The notes beneath the pieces are model-generated. The model worked only from the letters and a program-made list of their open reading frames with translations. It was not told where the DNA came from and did no database searches. A stretch of 64,000 nucleotides of DNA from Actinocrispum wychmicini (GTDB taxonomy: Bacteria > Actinomycetota > Actinomycetes > Mycobacteriales > Pseudonocardiaceae). The DNA is taken from the NCBI RefSeq assembly GCF_004345645.1, contig NZ_SLWS01000020.1, positions 1-64,000 on the forward strand. The letters run 5' to 3'. This document shows positions 8,249-16,885 of this stretch, piece by piece; within the stretch, counting starts at the first letter, position 1; each line of letters begins with the position of its first letter. The position numbers and the translations under genes are program-made.

Positions 8249-10432
8249 TCAGCTCACTTCGAGGTAGTCCGCGTTGGGACCGCCGTTCGCTGTCGTGGCG
8301 GTGGCTCTAACGGTGTTAGAGCCTGCGTTGAGGGTCGCTGTCGCGGTTGCCGTGGCGTACGTGGTCCACACGTTCGTGCTTGGGAAGTCGACATTCGCGA
8401 GAGTTGTCCCGTTGACGGACAAGGCGACCGGACGGTTGTCCGGTGTCCCGTTCGCGTAGCCGAAGGTGAGGGTTGCCTGGCCCGCGGCTGCCGCGTTCAC
8501 CGTCCATTCGACGTAGCCGCCGACCGCGTTGTCGTAGTTGACGAAGCCCGTCCCGCTGAAGCCCGGGTGGTTGGACTCGACGACACCGTTGGCGACAACC
8601 GCGTCCTCGGCCTCGTAACGGGACGGCTGTGGTCCACCGCCGCCACCGCCCGCGTACGCCGAGCCCACCCACGCCTCGTCGATCCGCAAACGCTTGTACC
8701 GGGTCGAGTCGCTGGACGCCGCGTACGTGTTCACCACCTCCAGCCGGACGTGGCGGGCGGTGGTGGCAGGCAGGTCGATGATCTGGACACCGCGGTGGCT
8801 CGGCAGGGTGCCTGTCTTGATCGGCGAACCCCAGTTGGTGCCGTCGCTGCTGACGTAGACGCGGTAGTCCTTGATCCGCGCGGACTGTTCGGTGCCCGAA
8901 CGGGCGTAGCTCACCGAGTCCTCGCGCTGGTTGACGCCGAGGTACTGGATCCGCTTGGCCGAGCCGAGGTCGAAGTTCAACGACACCGGCAGGGTCTTGT
9001 TGCTGTCCCAGTACGTCAGGTAGTCGCCGTCGCCGGCCGCTGCGGCGCCGTGCCCACTGGCCGACGCGGTCGCACTCATCGTCACACCGCTGTAGATCCC
9101 CTCACGGCCGTTGGCCTGCACCTTGAAGACCGTGTCGTACTGGTCCCAGTTGGACAGTCCGGTCATCGTCAGCGTGCCGCCGGCCTGGGTGAACGGGATC
9201 GCCGCGCCCGTCCGCAGGTTGGTGACCGACGTGATCTTGTAGCCGTTGTCGCGGATCTTCAGTGTGCTGCCGGACGGCTTGTCCAGCACGTGGATGTACT
9301 GCTGGTTCGGGTTGTTCTTTTTGACCGTGATCACGCCGTGCGCGCCGTCGTTCCAGAATCCCGGCTGCATGCCGCCGTACATGTAGCCGCCGCCCTCGGT
9401 GCCGTCGAGCGACTCCCAGATCTGGTTGAGGTAGCCGTTCAGGAAGTTGTTGTACGTCTCCTGGTTCGACGGGAACTTGCCGTTCACCATCGCGGTCTCG
9501 GCCATGTTGGACTTCACCGACGAGCCGGCGTTCGCCACGTACCGGCCGATGTTGAGCTTGTAGTCCACTGTGGAGTCTGAGCCGTCGAACCACCACGCGC
9601 CCTTGCTGGGCAGTTTGTAGCAGGCCTCGATCAGCCGGGGCGCCGCGGTGTAGATCGCCTGCGGGTAGTCCCAGTTCGGCGTCATGCCGGTCTTCTGCTC
9701 ATTGGAGATGGTGTCCATGATCGGCGTGTCCTCGTTGTTGTTGCTCAACAAGAACTCCGGCCGGTCCTGCTGGACCTTCTCGTACAGCTTGTGCGAGATC
9801 CAGTAGTCGTTGTCGTTGTCGATCCAGAACCCGGACAGCGCCGGGTAGTCCGAATGCGGGTAGCGCTGCATGACCTCGACGAAGTTGTCGTAGCTGAACT
9901 GGCCGAAGCCGTCCCGGTTGGTGAGGTCGACCTTGCTGCCCTTGTAGTTGGAGTACGCGTTCGAGTCCAGCCACTCGTGGCCGGTCTCGTCGTGCCACTG
10001 CGGGTCGTCGGTCATGTAGACCAGCACGTGCAGGCCCGCGGCGCCGGCGGCCTTGATGGTCTCGCCGAGGAAGTCCCGTTTGGTGGCACAGCTGCCCGGG
10101 ATCTTCGACGGATACGCCCTGGCGTAGCCGAGCCTGCTGTGGAACGAGGCGAACACAAGGTACGAGACGTGCAGTTTCTTGGCCTCGTTCACCCAGTACT
10201 GCGGGGTCCAGCCACCGTTGGTGACGTCGTTCTCCCACGCGGTGCAGCTGGTGTGGCTGGGCGAAGTACGTTCGCCCCAGTGCAGGAACAGGCCGGCCTG
10301 CGACGCGCGCAGCCAGTCCTGGCGTGGATTCTGCAGCTCTGCGGTCGCGGTCGGGGTGGCGAGCACGCCCGCCACGGTGACCACGGAAGCCAGGACGGTG
10401 GCCGCCCGGCCCAGTAAACCTCGGCGCGACAC
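8249..10432 (-). CDS. Secreted GH29-type alpha-L-fucosidase with F5/8C and CBM35-like domains
   Basis: Predicted exported glycosidase. The GTG start at 10432 is preferred because GAAGGGA precedes it and the protein then opens with SRRGLLGRAA, a twin-arginine signal followed by a hydrophobic stretch and an ATA cleavage site. Order: GH29-like barrel (NGGWTPQYWVNEAKKL, then FWIDNDNDYW with the likely nucleophile Asp), a beta-sandwich, an F5/8-type-C (discoidin) domain around residues 430-590, and a C-terminal CBM6/35-like module starting RYEAED. A close paralogue lies at 12084-14210 and a GH105-like gene between them, indicating an extracellular polysaccharide-degrading set. The fucose specificity is inferred from the family. 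Confidence 0.82.
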   Translation of the reverse strand: MSRRGLLGRAATVLASVVTVAGVLATPTATAELQNPRQDWLRASQAGLFLHWGERTSPSHTSCTAWENDVTNGGWTPQYWVNEAKKLHVSYLVFASFHSRLGYARAYPSKIPGSCATKRDFLGETIKAAGAAGLHVLVYMTDDPQWHDETGHEWLDSNAYSNYKGSKVDLTNRDGFGQFSYDNFVEVMQRYPHSDYPALSGFWIDNDNDYWISHKLYEKVQQDRPEFLLSNNNEDTPIMDTISNEQKTGMTPNWDYPQAIYTAAPRLIEACYKLPSKGAWWFDGSDSTVDYKLNIGRYVANAGSSVKSNMAETAMVNGKFPSNQETYNNFLNGYLNQIWESLDGTEGGGYMYGGMQPGFWNDGAHGVITVKKNNPNQQYIHVLDKPSGSTLKIRDNGYKITSVTNLRTGAAIPFTQAGGTLTMTGLSNWDQYDTVFKVQANGREGIYSGVTMSATASASGHGAAAAGDGDYLTYWDSNKTLPVSLNFDLGSAKRIQYLGVNQREDSVSYARSGTEQSARIKDYRVYVSSDGTNWGSPIKTGTLPSHRGVQIIDLPATTARHVRLEVVNTYAASSDSTRYKRLRIDEAWVGSAYAGGGGGGPQPSRYEAEDAVVANGVVESNHPGFSGTGFVNYDNAVGGYVEWTVNAAAAGQATLTFGYANGTPDNRPVALSVNGTTLANVDFPSTNVWTTYATATATATLNAGSNTVRATATTANGGPNADYLEVS

Positions 10433-10525
10433 AGGAGTCCCTTCGAATAGGAGTGGATGTGCTCCTTGCGGCGGCTCCCGCTGTTTACCAACCGGCAACA
10501 GCGCTCGTCAAGGCTCACCTCCGAT

Positions 10526-10551
10526 CTCTGTTCCCGCTGACAGGAACAGAG
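10526..10551. promoter_or_regulatory. Inverted repeat upstream of the first fucosidase gene
   Basis: ctctgttcc and ggaacagag form a 9-bp perfect inverted repeat with an 8-base spacer, about 95 bases before the GTG start. It is a candidate operator for catabolite or sugar control; no regulator gene is adjacent. Confidence 0.35.
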
Positions 10552-10630
10552 CTGGCTTTATGGGTTCAGATGGCACAAAAGATCGGATCTATTCTTGACG
10601 AGGCCCGCGTCAGCGGAGTACACATTGTGC

Positions 10631-10656
10631 ATGTAACCGTTTTCGCTGGGTTACAT
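10631..10656. promoter_or_regulatory. Inverted repeat upstream of the 40-residue gene
   Basis: atgtaacc and ggttacat, 8-bp arms with a 10-base spacer, lie 50 bases before the small rightward gene at 10708. It is a candidate repressor site within the divergent promoter region. Confidence 0.35.
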
Positions 10657-10707
10657 TGCAGCAGGGTTACCCGACCTTCGCCAGCGCCGCCAGGAAGGAG
10701 AGCGACT

Positions 10708-10830
10708 GTGCACACGGACGCGATCCGGACGGCCGCGCGAGTGCTGCCGCCAGACCAGCGGAAACACCTACCGCAGATCCTGGCCAGGATCACCGCGTGT
10801 CACCTCGACGGTCCTCCGGCCGTCCTCTAG
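10708..10830 (+). CDS. Small hypothetical protein, 40 residues
   Basis: A GTG start preceded by a near-ideal ribosome-binding site (aggaaggag, 7 bases away) opens a 40-residue frame: VHTDAIRTAARVLPPDQ, ending PPAVL. It has no signal peptide and could form two amphipathic helices. A strong terminator follows directly at 10835. I recognise no family. The ribosome-binding site plus terminator support a real transcription unit. Confidence 0.4.
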   Translation: MHTDAIRTAARVLPPDQRKHLPQILARITACHLDGPPAVL

Positions 10831-10834
10831 AGCT

Positions 10835-10873
10835 GGTCGGGATGCCGACGGGCGGCGGATCGGCATCCCGACC
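10835..10873 (+). terminator. Intrinsic-type hairpin after the 40-residue gene
   Basis: 14-bp perfect stem ggtcgggatgccga / tcggcatcccgacc with an 11-base loop, placed immediately after the small gene and before the GH105-like gene. No U-run is present, as is common in actinomycetes. Confidence 0.7.
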
Positions 10874-10903
10874 TCCAACTCACTGATGGCGAAGGGCGCA
10901 GCC

Positions 10904-12043
10904 ATGTCCCCAGTCACCCGTAGGTCTGTCCTGCTCGGCGGAGCCGGCGCGATGGCCGCGCTCCCGTTGCTGAACGCCACGGCGTCAGCCGCCGCCACCG
11001 ACTGGTCGCTGGAGGTCGTGAAGTCCACGACGGCCCGCTTCACCCCGTCGTCGATCGGCGGCTGGAGCTACCCGGTCGGCCTGTACCTCTACGGCCAGTA
11101 CCTGGTCTACAAACGCACCGGGACGCGGAGCTACTTCGACTACATCAAGACGTGGATGGACCGGTTCGTCGACGGCAGCGGGAACATCAGCCAGAGCTTC
11201 ACCAACCTGGACTCCATGCGCTGCATGCAGTTGCTGCCCATCCTGCACCGCGAGACCGGGCTGGCCCGGTACAAGACAGCGGCTGACAAACTACGCAAAC
11301 GTTTCCCTGGCTACCCGCGCACCTCGGACGGCGGGATGTTCCACGCCACCAGCAAAGTCGGCCAGCTCTGGGGCGACGGCGTGTTCATGGCGCAACCGTT
11401 CATCGCCAACTACGCGGCCGCCTACAACGACTCCTACGGCTTCGACGAGTCGACCAAGAACATGGTCGTGTACTTCGCCCACCTCAAGGCCGACAACGGG
11501 CTGATCTTCCACGCGTACGACGAGGACGGCTCGGAGTCCTGGGCGTCCGGCACCGGACACCACTCGAAGTTCCACTGGGGCCGCGCGATCGGCTGGTTCG
11601 GCATGGCCGCCATCGACATCCTCGAGGTGCTGCCGGCCGCGCATCCGCGCCGCCAGAACCTGATCGACATCGTCAAGCACCTGGCCGGCGGCTACGCCCG
11701 CTTCCAGGACGCGGCCACCGGCCGCTGGTGGCAGGTGGTGGACAAGGGCACGACGGCCGGGAACTGGCTGGAGACCTCGTGTTCGGCCATGTACACGTTC
11801 ATGCTGTCGCGCGGGGTCGAACGCGGCTACCTGGACCCGAGCTACCAAGCCGTGGCGGCCAAGGGATACCAGGGTGTGCTGGCGAAGATCGCCCTGGGCT
11901 CGGACAAACGGACGAACCTGACGGACATCTGCGAAGGTACCAACGTCGGCGACCTGAACTACTACCTCAAGCGCGCCCGCAAGACCAACGACTTCCACGG
12001 CCTCGGCGCGTTCCTGATCATGAACGAGCAACTGACCAAGTAG
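10904..12043 (+). CDS. Exported GH88/GH105-type unsaturated glycuronyl hydrolase
   Basis: Predicted Tat-exported hydrolase of the alpha6/alpha6 barrel families that cleave unsaturated uronic acid ends left by polysaccharide lyases. The ATG at 10904 is chosen because GAAGG precedes it and the product opens SPVTRRSVLLGGAGAMAAL, a twin-arginine signal. Family signatures are QLWGDGVFMAQPF near residue 160 and HWGRAIGWFGMA near residue 225. An alternative ATG at 10886 has no ribosome-binding site. Its position between two GH29-like genes suggests joint attack on a fucosylated, uronic-acid-containing glycan such as rhamnogalacturonan; that pairing is inference. Confidence 0.82.
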   Translation: MSPVTRRSVLLGGAGAMAALPLLNATASAAATDWSLEVVKSTTARFTPSSIGGWSYPVGLYLYGQYLVYKRTGTRSYFDYIKTWMDRFVDGSGNISQSFTNLDSMRCMQLLPILHRETGLARYKTAADKLRKRFPGYPRTSDGGMFHATSKVGQLWGDGVFMAQPFIANYAAAYNDSYGFDESTKNMVVYFAHLKADNGLIFHAYDEDGSESWASGTGHHSKFHWGRAIGWFGMAAIDILEVLPAAHPRRQNLIDIVKHLAGGYARFQDAATGRWWQVVDKGTTAGNWLETSCSAMYTFMLSRGVERGYLDPSYQAVAAKGYQGVLAKIALGSDKRTNLTDICEGTNVGDLNYYLKRARKTNDFHGLGAFLIMNEQLTK

Positions 12044-12044
12044 G

Positions 12045-12079
12045 CGCGTGTCGCGCGTTCCCAGAACGCGCGACACGCG
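12045..12079. terminator. Bidirectional terminator between convergent glycosidase genes
   Basis: A 16-bp perfect stem (cgcgtgtcgcgcgttc and its complement) with a 3-base loop sits between the stop of the GH105-like gene and the stop of the convergent second GH29 gene. Confidence 0.85.
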
Positions 12080-12083
12080 GGTG

Positions 12084-14210
12084 TCAGTGGACGATGATCT
12101 TGTCCAGGTCGCCGGTTCCCTGCACCGCCACGATGTTCAGCCCCGGCCGCAGCGTGGCCGTGACCGTCCGGCCGACCAGCGGCGCGGACGAGCTCCAGCC
12201 GGTGATCTTGGCTTCCGCCGGCGCCCGGCCGTTCACGCTGATGTCAAAGGTTTTCGTGCCGTCGGCGGCGCCGACGACGGTCAGCGTGCGGTCCCCGCCG
12301 AACGGTGAGAACACGGGAATCAGCACGGTTCCCAGGCCGGTGACCTTCGCTCCGCCGGAGCAGTTCGAGCAGGCGACCCGGTGGGCGCCAGCCAGTGGCA
12401 GGCCCCATTCGGCTTCGAAGGCAAGGCCCTGTGTCCGGACCGAGCCGGCGGTGGCGTACGTCCCGCCGATCCAGAGTTCGTCGATCTGCAGCTTGTGGAA
12501 GAAGTTCGGCGCGTTCGCGGCCGCCCAGGTGTCGATCACGGTGAGACGAACGAACCGGGCCGTGGTGCCGGCCGGCAGGTCCACGTACTGGATCGCCCGC
12601 GCGCTCGGCATCACCCCAGACTTGACCGTGGCCCACGTCGTCCCGTCCGTGCTCACGTCGACCGTGTAGTCCTTGATCCTGGCCGAGTCCTCTGGACGGC
12701 CGAAAGTGTTCCGGTTGTAGGTCGGGGACATCTCCCGCTGGTTGGCCGCCAGGTACTTGACGTCCTTGGCCGCGCCCAGGTCCAGCGTGACCGACACTGG
12801 AAGCGTTGCGTTGCTGTCCCAGTAGGTCAGGTAGTCGCCGTCGGCCAGGCCGCTCGCCGAGGTGCCGGCCGTCGCAGTCGCGGTGGCCTGGTAGGTGTCG
12901 ACGCGGCCGGCCGTCTCGACCTTGAACACCGTGTCGTAGGTGTCCCAGTCAGCGATGCCGTCAATCGTCAGCGAACCGTTGGCCTGGCTGAACGCCTTGC
13001 GCTGGCCAGTACGCAGGTCGCGGACGGACGTGACGCGATAACCGTTGTCCCGCAACGTGATCGATGATGCCGTGGCGGGCTTTGTCAGCACGTGCACGTA
13101 CTCAAGGTCAGGGTTGTTCCGGCTGACGGTGATGGTGCCGTGCGCGCCGTCGTTCCAGTCGCCCGGTTCCAGGCCGCCGTACAGGTAGCCGCCGCCCTCC
13201 ACGCCGTGGATCGACTCCCAGATCTGCGGCAGGTAGCTCGCGGCGAAGTTGTTGAACGCCTCCTGTTTCGACGGGAACTTCCCGTTGAGCATCGCGGTCT
13301 CGGCCATCAGCGACCGGATGGACGCGCCCGCGTTGGACACCATCCGGCCCATCGTCACTGGATAGTCCACGTCGGAGTTCGTGCCGTCGAACCACCACGA
13401 GCCCTTGACCGGCAGCTTCCACTCACCCTCGGTCAACCGGGGCTGCGGCGTCCAGACCGCCTGCGGGTAGTCGTACTCCGGGGTCATCCCGACCTTCTGC
13501 TCATGGCTGACCATGTCCATGATCGGGGTGTCCTCGTTGTTGTTGCTGAGCGTCCAGGACGGGCGCTCCTGCCGGATCCGTTGGTAGAGCCCGTTCTGCT
13601 CCCAGTACTCGTTGTCGTTGTCGATCCAGAAGCCGGCCAGGTCCGGGTAGTTGTGCATGACCTCGACGAAGTTGTCGTAGCTGAACTCGCCGAAGCCCGG
13701 CCGGGTGCTCAGGTCGACCGGCTTGCCCTTGTACGCGGAGTAGGCGGGCGAGTCCAGCCAGCTCTGGCCGGCCGGCAGGCCCTCAAACCACCACTTGGGG
13801 TCGTCGGTCATGTAGAGCACGACCTTGACTCCCTTGGCGGCGCCCGCCCTGACCAGCTCACCGAGGAAGTCCCGCCTGGTCGAGCAGGTGCCGGGGATCT
13901 GCGACGGCCACGCCCGCGCGTAACCGAGACGGCTGTGGAAGGACGCCAGCACCAGGTACTGGGCGTGCAGCTTCAGCGCCTCGTCGACCCAGTACTGGGC
14001 GGTCCAGCCGCCGTCGGTGACGTCCTTCTCCCAGGCGGCACAGTCGGTGTGGGCCGGGGCGGTGCGCTCGCCCCAGTGCAGGAACAGGCCGTTCGTGGCC
14101 TCCCGGAGCCACTGCTGGCGCGGACCGGTCAGCTCGGCGCTCGCCGCCGGGCTGACCACGGTGATCACGGACAGCACGAGTAAGACCGCGGTCGCTATGC
14201 GTCTGAACAC
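12084..14210 (-). CDS. Second secreted GH29-type alpha-L-fucosidase with F5/8C domain
   Basis: 708 residues, clear paralogue of the 8249-10432 product: same order and near-identical blocks such as GLFLHWGERT, YLVLASFHSRLGYARA and FWIDNDNEYW. A Sec-type signal peptide (MFRRIATAVLLVLSVITVV...) replaces the twin-arginine signal of the first copy. The GH29-like barrel is followed by a beta-sandwich, an F5/8C domain at about 440-590, and a different C-terminal beta-sandwich ending in GTGDLDKIIVH instead of CBM35. The paralogues probably arose by duplication and then exchanged their export signal and binding module, giving different carbohydrate targets. Confidence 0.82.
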   Translation of the reverse strand: MFRRIATAVLLVLSVITVVSPAASAELTGPRQQWLREATNGLFLHWGERTAPAHTDCAAWEKDVTDGGWTAQYWVDEALKLHAQYLVLASFHSRLGYARAWPSQIPGTCSTRRDFLGELVRAGAAKGVKVVLYMTDDPKWWFEGLPAGQSWLDSPAYSAYKGKPVDLSTRPGFGEFSYDNFVEVMHNYPDLAGFWIDNDNEYWEQNGLYQRIRQERPSWTLSNNNEDTPIMDMVSHEQKVGMTPEYDYPQAVWTPQPRLTEGEWKLPVKGSWWFDGTNSDVDYPVTMGRMVSNAGASIRSLMAETAMLNGKFPSKQEAFNNFAASYLPQIWESIHGVEGGGYLYGGLEPGDWNDGAHGTITVSRNNPDLEYVHVLTKPATASSITLRDNGYRVTSVRDLRTGQRKAFSQANGSLTIDGIADWDTYDTVFKVETAGRVDTYQATATATAGTSASGLADGDYLTYWDSNATLPVSVTLDLGAAKDVKYLAANQREMSPTYNRNTFGRPEDSARIKDYTVDVSTDGTTWATVKSGVMPSARAIQYVDLPAGTTARFVRLTVIDTWAAANAPNFFHKLQIDELWIGGTYATAGSVRTQGLAFEAEWGLPLAGAHRVACSNCSGGAKVTGLGTVLIPVFSPFGGDRTLTVVGAADGTKTFDISVNGRAPAEAKITGWSSSAPLVGRTVTATLRPGLNIVAVQGTGDLDKIIVH

Positions 14211-14264
14211 TTTCTCGTCGCTCCTTGGACATGCCGAATAGAGACGTGTCGATGCGGCGACGGA

Positions 14265-14283
14265 TCAAAGGTCGGACCTTTGA
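14265..14283. promoter_or_regulatory. Palindromic operator candidate before the second fucosidase gene
   Basis: Perfect 19-base palindrome tcaaaggtcggacctttga, with one central base, lies 55 bases upstream of the ATG. Its perfect symmetry is typical of a LacI/GntR-type repressor site. The same sequence was not seen upstream of the first fucosidase gene, suggesting separate control. Confidence 0.4.
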
Positions 14284-14305
14284 CGCGCGATGAATGTAAC
14301 AGACG

Positions 14306-14506
14306 TCAGCGGGCTTTGGGCCGTCTGACTCCGAACACCACCAGCGCCAGGCCGCCGACCACGCACAGCAGCCCGATACTCGTCCACAACCGCTGGCCGG
14401 TCATGAAGCTCCCGGTGATGTAGCCGAGTCCCTGGAACGTCCACACGCCGCCGATCAGGACCAGCAGCACTCCGATGACTATCGGCAACCATTTACGCAT
14501 GACCAC
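14306..14506 (-). CDS. Small two-helix membrane protein
   Basis: 66 residues (64 if the second ATG at 14500 is used). Two hydrophobic segments lie at about 7-26 and 40-60, with positive ends (MRKWLP and RRPKAR). The gene starts 7 bases after the stop of the metallophosphoesterase gene, so it is probably cotranscribed. No catalytic motif is present. Similar small actinomycete membrane proteins have no assigned role. Confidence 0.65.
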   Translation of the reverse strand: MVMRKWLPIVIGVLLVLIGGVWTFQGLGYITGSFMTGQRLWTSIGLLCVVGGLALVVFGVRRPKAR

Positions 14507-14512
14507 ATGGTG

Positions 14513-16312
14513 TCACCGGTACAGCATGAACCGCGAGACCTCCAAAGCATGGTCTACCACCCGGACGTCGCCGATCCAGCCGTAGTACACCTTGTCGACC
14601 TTCCGGTCGTACGTGTACGCCCCCACCAGCCAGCTGTCGTTGGCGGTCGAGATCCCCACAGCCGGGGTCGACGGGTTGCGCAGCAGCTTCGAGCCGTCGA
14701 TGTACACGGTCGTGGTCCGGCCGTCGTTCACCACCGCCACGTGCCACCACTTGTCCAGCGGCATCTCGTGTCCCCAGTTGGTGGAGATGCGGTTCTGGTT
14801 CAACGGGAACACCGCCCACTGGACGCCGTGCCCGCCGGTCACACTCAGCGTGGCCACGGGCTCCTTGGGGTCGTCGCCGGTCTTGCCCGCGTCCGCGCCC
14901 GTGCCGAGCCGGGACAGCAGGCTACTCCATGTGTTGGTGTCGCCGAAGTTCGGGGAGACCTTGAAGAACGCCTCGATGGTGTACCCGCGTGGGAACGTTG
15001 ACCGGTTCATCGGCGCGCCCGGCACGGTCTTGAAGTACGAGCCGTTGAGGAAAACGCTGCCGTGTCCCGGCTGGTCCGGGTGGTGCTCGTCGCTCCACTG
15101 TGGATCGTTCGGGAACTTCTGCGCGACCAGGTCGTTGCCGTTGCCGGACATGTCCCGCGGGTTCTTGGCGTCGAACCGCCAGTACGCGACCGTGCCGGGC
15201 ACGAGCAGGTCCTTCGCCGGCCGCGCGGGCGGCTCGGGACGCGGGTCGAACCCGGCGAACCGGGCCTTGAAGTCGATCGGCACGGCGAAGGCGTCGGCCG
15301 GTCCGGTGCGCTCGATCTCCTGGTGCGCCAACTCGTTCAGCCGGTCCGGCCGCTGGCCCAACAGCCACGGCGACAGCGTCTCGACGTCGATCGTGCCGCG
15401 CTCCACGTCGAACCGGTACAGCCGGATCATTCCGCTGCCGCCGTAATAGCGGTCCTGGTAGTTCGTGATGTGCGCGTGCACGTCGTGTCCGGCGTCGTTG
15501 CGCAGCACTACCCGGCCGGGCGGCCAGAAATGACCGTTGAGAGTCAGGAAGATCTGATCGCTGCCCTTGACCAACTGGTCCCAGAGCCGTTGTCCGAAAT
15601 CAGACAACTGTGCGGTCCCATCACCAGAATCCGCGTGGACGAATTCATGAGTCGTGAGAATGACCGGACTGCGCGGGTGTTTCCGCAGCACGTCCTTGGC
15701 CCACTGGATGCCGCCCGCGGACGGCCGCCAGTCCAGCGCCAGCACCAGCCAGTCCCGGCCGGCGGCCCGGAAGACGTGATACGAGTTGTAGCCGTCCTTC
15801 GTCGCGCCCCGGAACGTCGGGCTGGTGCGGAATCTGGCCGGGTTGAAGGTGGCGGTGAACGCGCTCGGGCCCCGCTGGTCGTCCTTGCCCGAGTCGATGT
15901 CGTGGTTGCCGGCCAGCACGCTGTAGCCGACAGTCCGCTGGTCCAGGTACCGGAACGTCCGGCTGACCTGGTCGAACTCGCGCGGTTCGCCGTGCTCGGT
16001 CAGGTCGCCGAGATGCGCGACGAAGACCGTGTTGTGCTCACCCGCGGTGTCCACAATGTAACGAAGCGAGGCGTCGAGCGGCGCGGAGTCACCGCGGTCC
16101 TCGTCGTACAGGTACTGGGTGTCCGGGATCACCGCGATCGTGAATCGCGGGTTTTCCCCGTCAGGGCACCAGAATCCGGACTGCGAACTGGGATCCGCGA
16201 GCGCCGGGGTGGCGGATGAGACAGCCGCGCCGGCGCCGAGCAGGCCGGCACTCACCAAGAAAGAACGTCTGTTGGACGACACGGCCGGACCATAGTGTCC
16301 GGAACTGAACAT
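14513..16312 (-). CDS. Tat-exported metallophosphoesterase with C-terminal LamG domain
   Basis: About 599 residues from the ATG at 16312; an upstream GTG at 16348 would overlap the next gene. SNRRSFLVSAGLLGAG is a twin-arginine signal. The calcineurin-like phosphoesterase domain carries PDTQYLYDED, HLGDLTEHGEP, LAGNHDID, THEFVHAD and NGHFWPPG, giving a full set of metal ligands. From about residue 370 a LamG/concanavalin-like jelly roll follows (VAYWRFDA... IEAFFKV... WWHVAVVNDG), likely binding carbohydrate. Secretion and the neighbouring glycosidases suggest phosphate removal from an extracellular glycan or nucleotide; substrate unknown. Confidence 0.85.
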   Translation of the reverse strand: MFSSGHYGPAVSSNRRSFLVSAGLLGAGAAVSSATPALADPSSQSGFWCPDGENPRFTIAVIPDTQYLYDEDRGDSAPLDASLRYIVDTAGEHNTVFVAHLGDLTEHGEPREFDQVSRTFRYLDQRTVGYSVLAGNHDIDSGKDDQRGPSAFTATFNPARFRTSPTFRGATKDGYNSYHVFRAAGRDWLVLALDWRPSAGGIQWAKDVLRKHPRSPVILTTHEFVHADSGDGTAQLSDFGQRLWDQLVKGSDQIFLTLNGHFWPPGRVVLRNDAGHDVHAHITNYQDRYYGGSGMIRLYRFDVERGTIDVETLSPWLLGQRPDRLNELAHQEIERTGPADAFAVPIDFKARFAGFDPRPEPPARPAKDLLVPGTVAYWRFDAKNPRDMSGNGNDLVAQKFPNDPQWSDEHHPDQPGHGSVFLNGSYFKTVPGAPMNRSTFPRGYTIEAFFKVSPNFGDTNTWSSLLSRLGTGADAGKTGDDPKEPVATLSVTGGHGVQWAVFPLNQNRISTNWGHEMPLDKWWHVAVVNDGRTTTVYIDGSKLLRNPSTPAVGISTANDSWLVGAYTYDRKVDKVYYGWIGDVRVVDHALEVSRFMLYR

Positions 16313-16328
16313 CCGTGAAACTTCAGTC

Positions 16329-16877
16329 CTAGACTTCGTAGACGTCACCGGACAGCGAGCCGTCCGGCAGCCGGGGCGGCTTGATCCCGGCCTGGATGAA
16401 CAACTCCCCCAGCTCCAGGTTCAGCCGGCTGACCAGCATCCGGTAGTCCGGCACCGGCCGGAGCTCCTCGTGCCGGACGGTCCTGGTGAAGGTCTGGACC
16501 TCTGATCCCCTGGTGGGCCGCAACCGGTTCACGTCCAGTTGCAGTTCGGCGTGGTCGGCTCGGCGCCAGATGGTGAGGCTCCACCATTCCCGCACGTCAC
16601 CGGACATCCCGCCATGCTGTGGGCCGCGCGGAATACGCCAGGACCATGACTCGACCCAACTCCGCAACTGCTCGGGACTGACTTCCACACGTGCTCCCCG
16701 GAAACGAGTGATCAACGCACTTGAAGCGTACAACGGTATTGCCCCGCCGTCTTGCGCTCGTGCCCGCCACATATCCGCGAACCACTGGTCTACCTGCGTA
16801 AATGCCCAGGACACGAATCGACAAAGAGTTGTGACAAGACCCTTTTGAGTCTTTCCCGTCGATTCCGGCGTTCCCAC
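16329..16877 (-). CDS. Hypothetical protein, 182 residues
   Basis: No family recognised. The first GTG at 16877 is the outer limit; start choice is uncertain. There is no signal peptide or transmembrane helix. The middle has basic and aromatic patches (RSWVESWSWRIPRG, EWWSLTIWRRADHAEL) and the end is RLPDGSLSGDVYEV. It sits between the metallophosphoesterase gene and sigJ, all leftward with short gaps, so readthrough from sigJ is possible. It could be a cytoplasmic structural or regulatory protein. Confidence 0.6.
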   Translation of the reverse strand: MGTPESTGKTQKGLVTTLCRFVSWAFTQVDQWFADMWRARAQDGGAIPLYASSALITRFRGARVEVSPEQLRSWVESWSWRIPRGPQHGGMSGDVREWWSLTIWRRADHAELQLDVNRLRPTRGSEVQTFTRTVRHEELRPVPDYRMLVSRLNLELGELFIQAGIKPPRLPDGSLSGDVYEV

Positions 16878-16885
16878 AACGGAAG

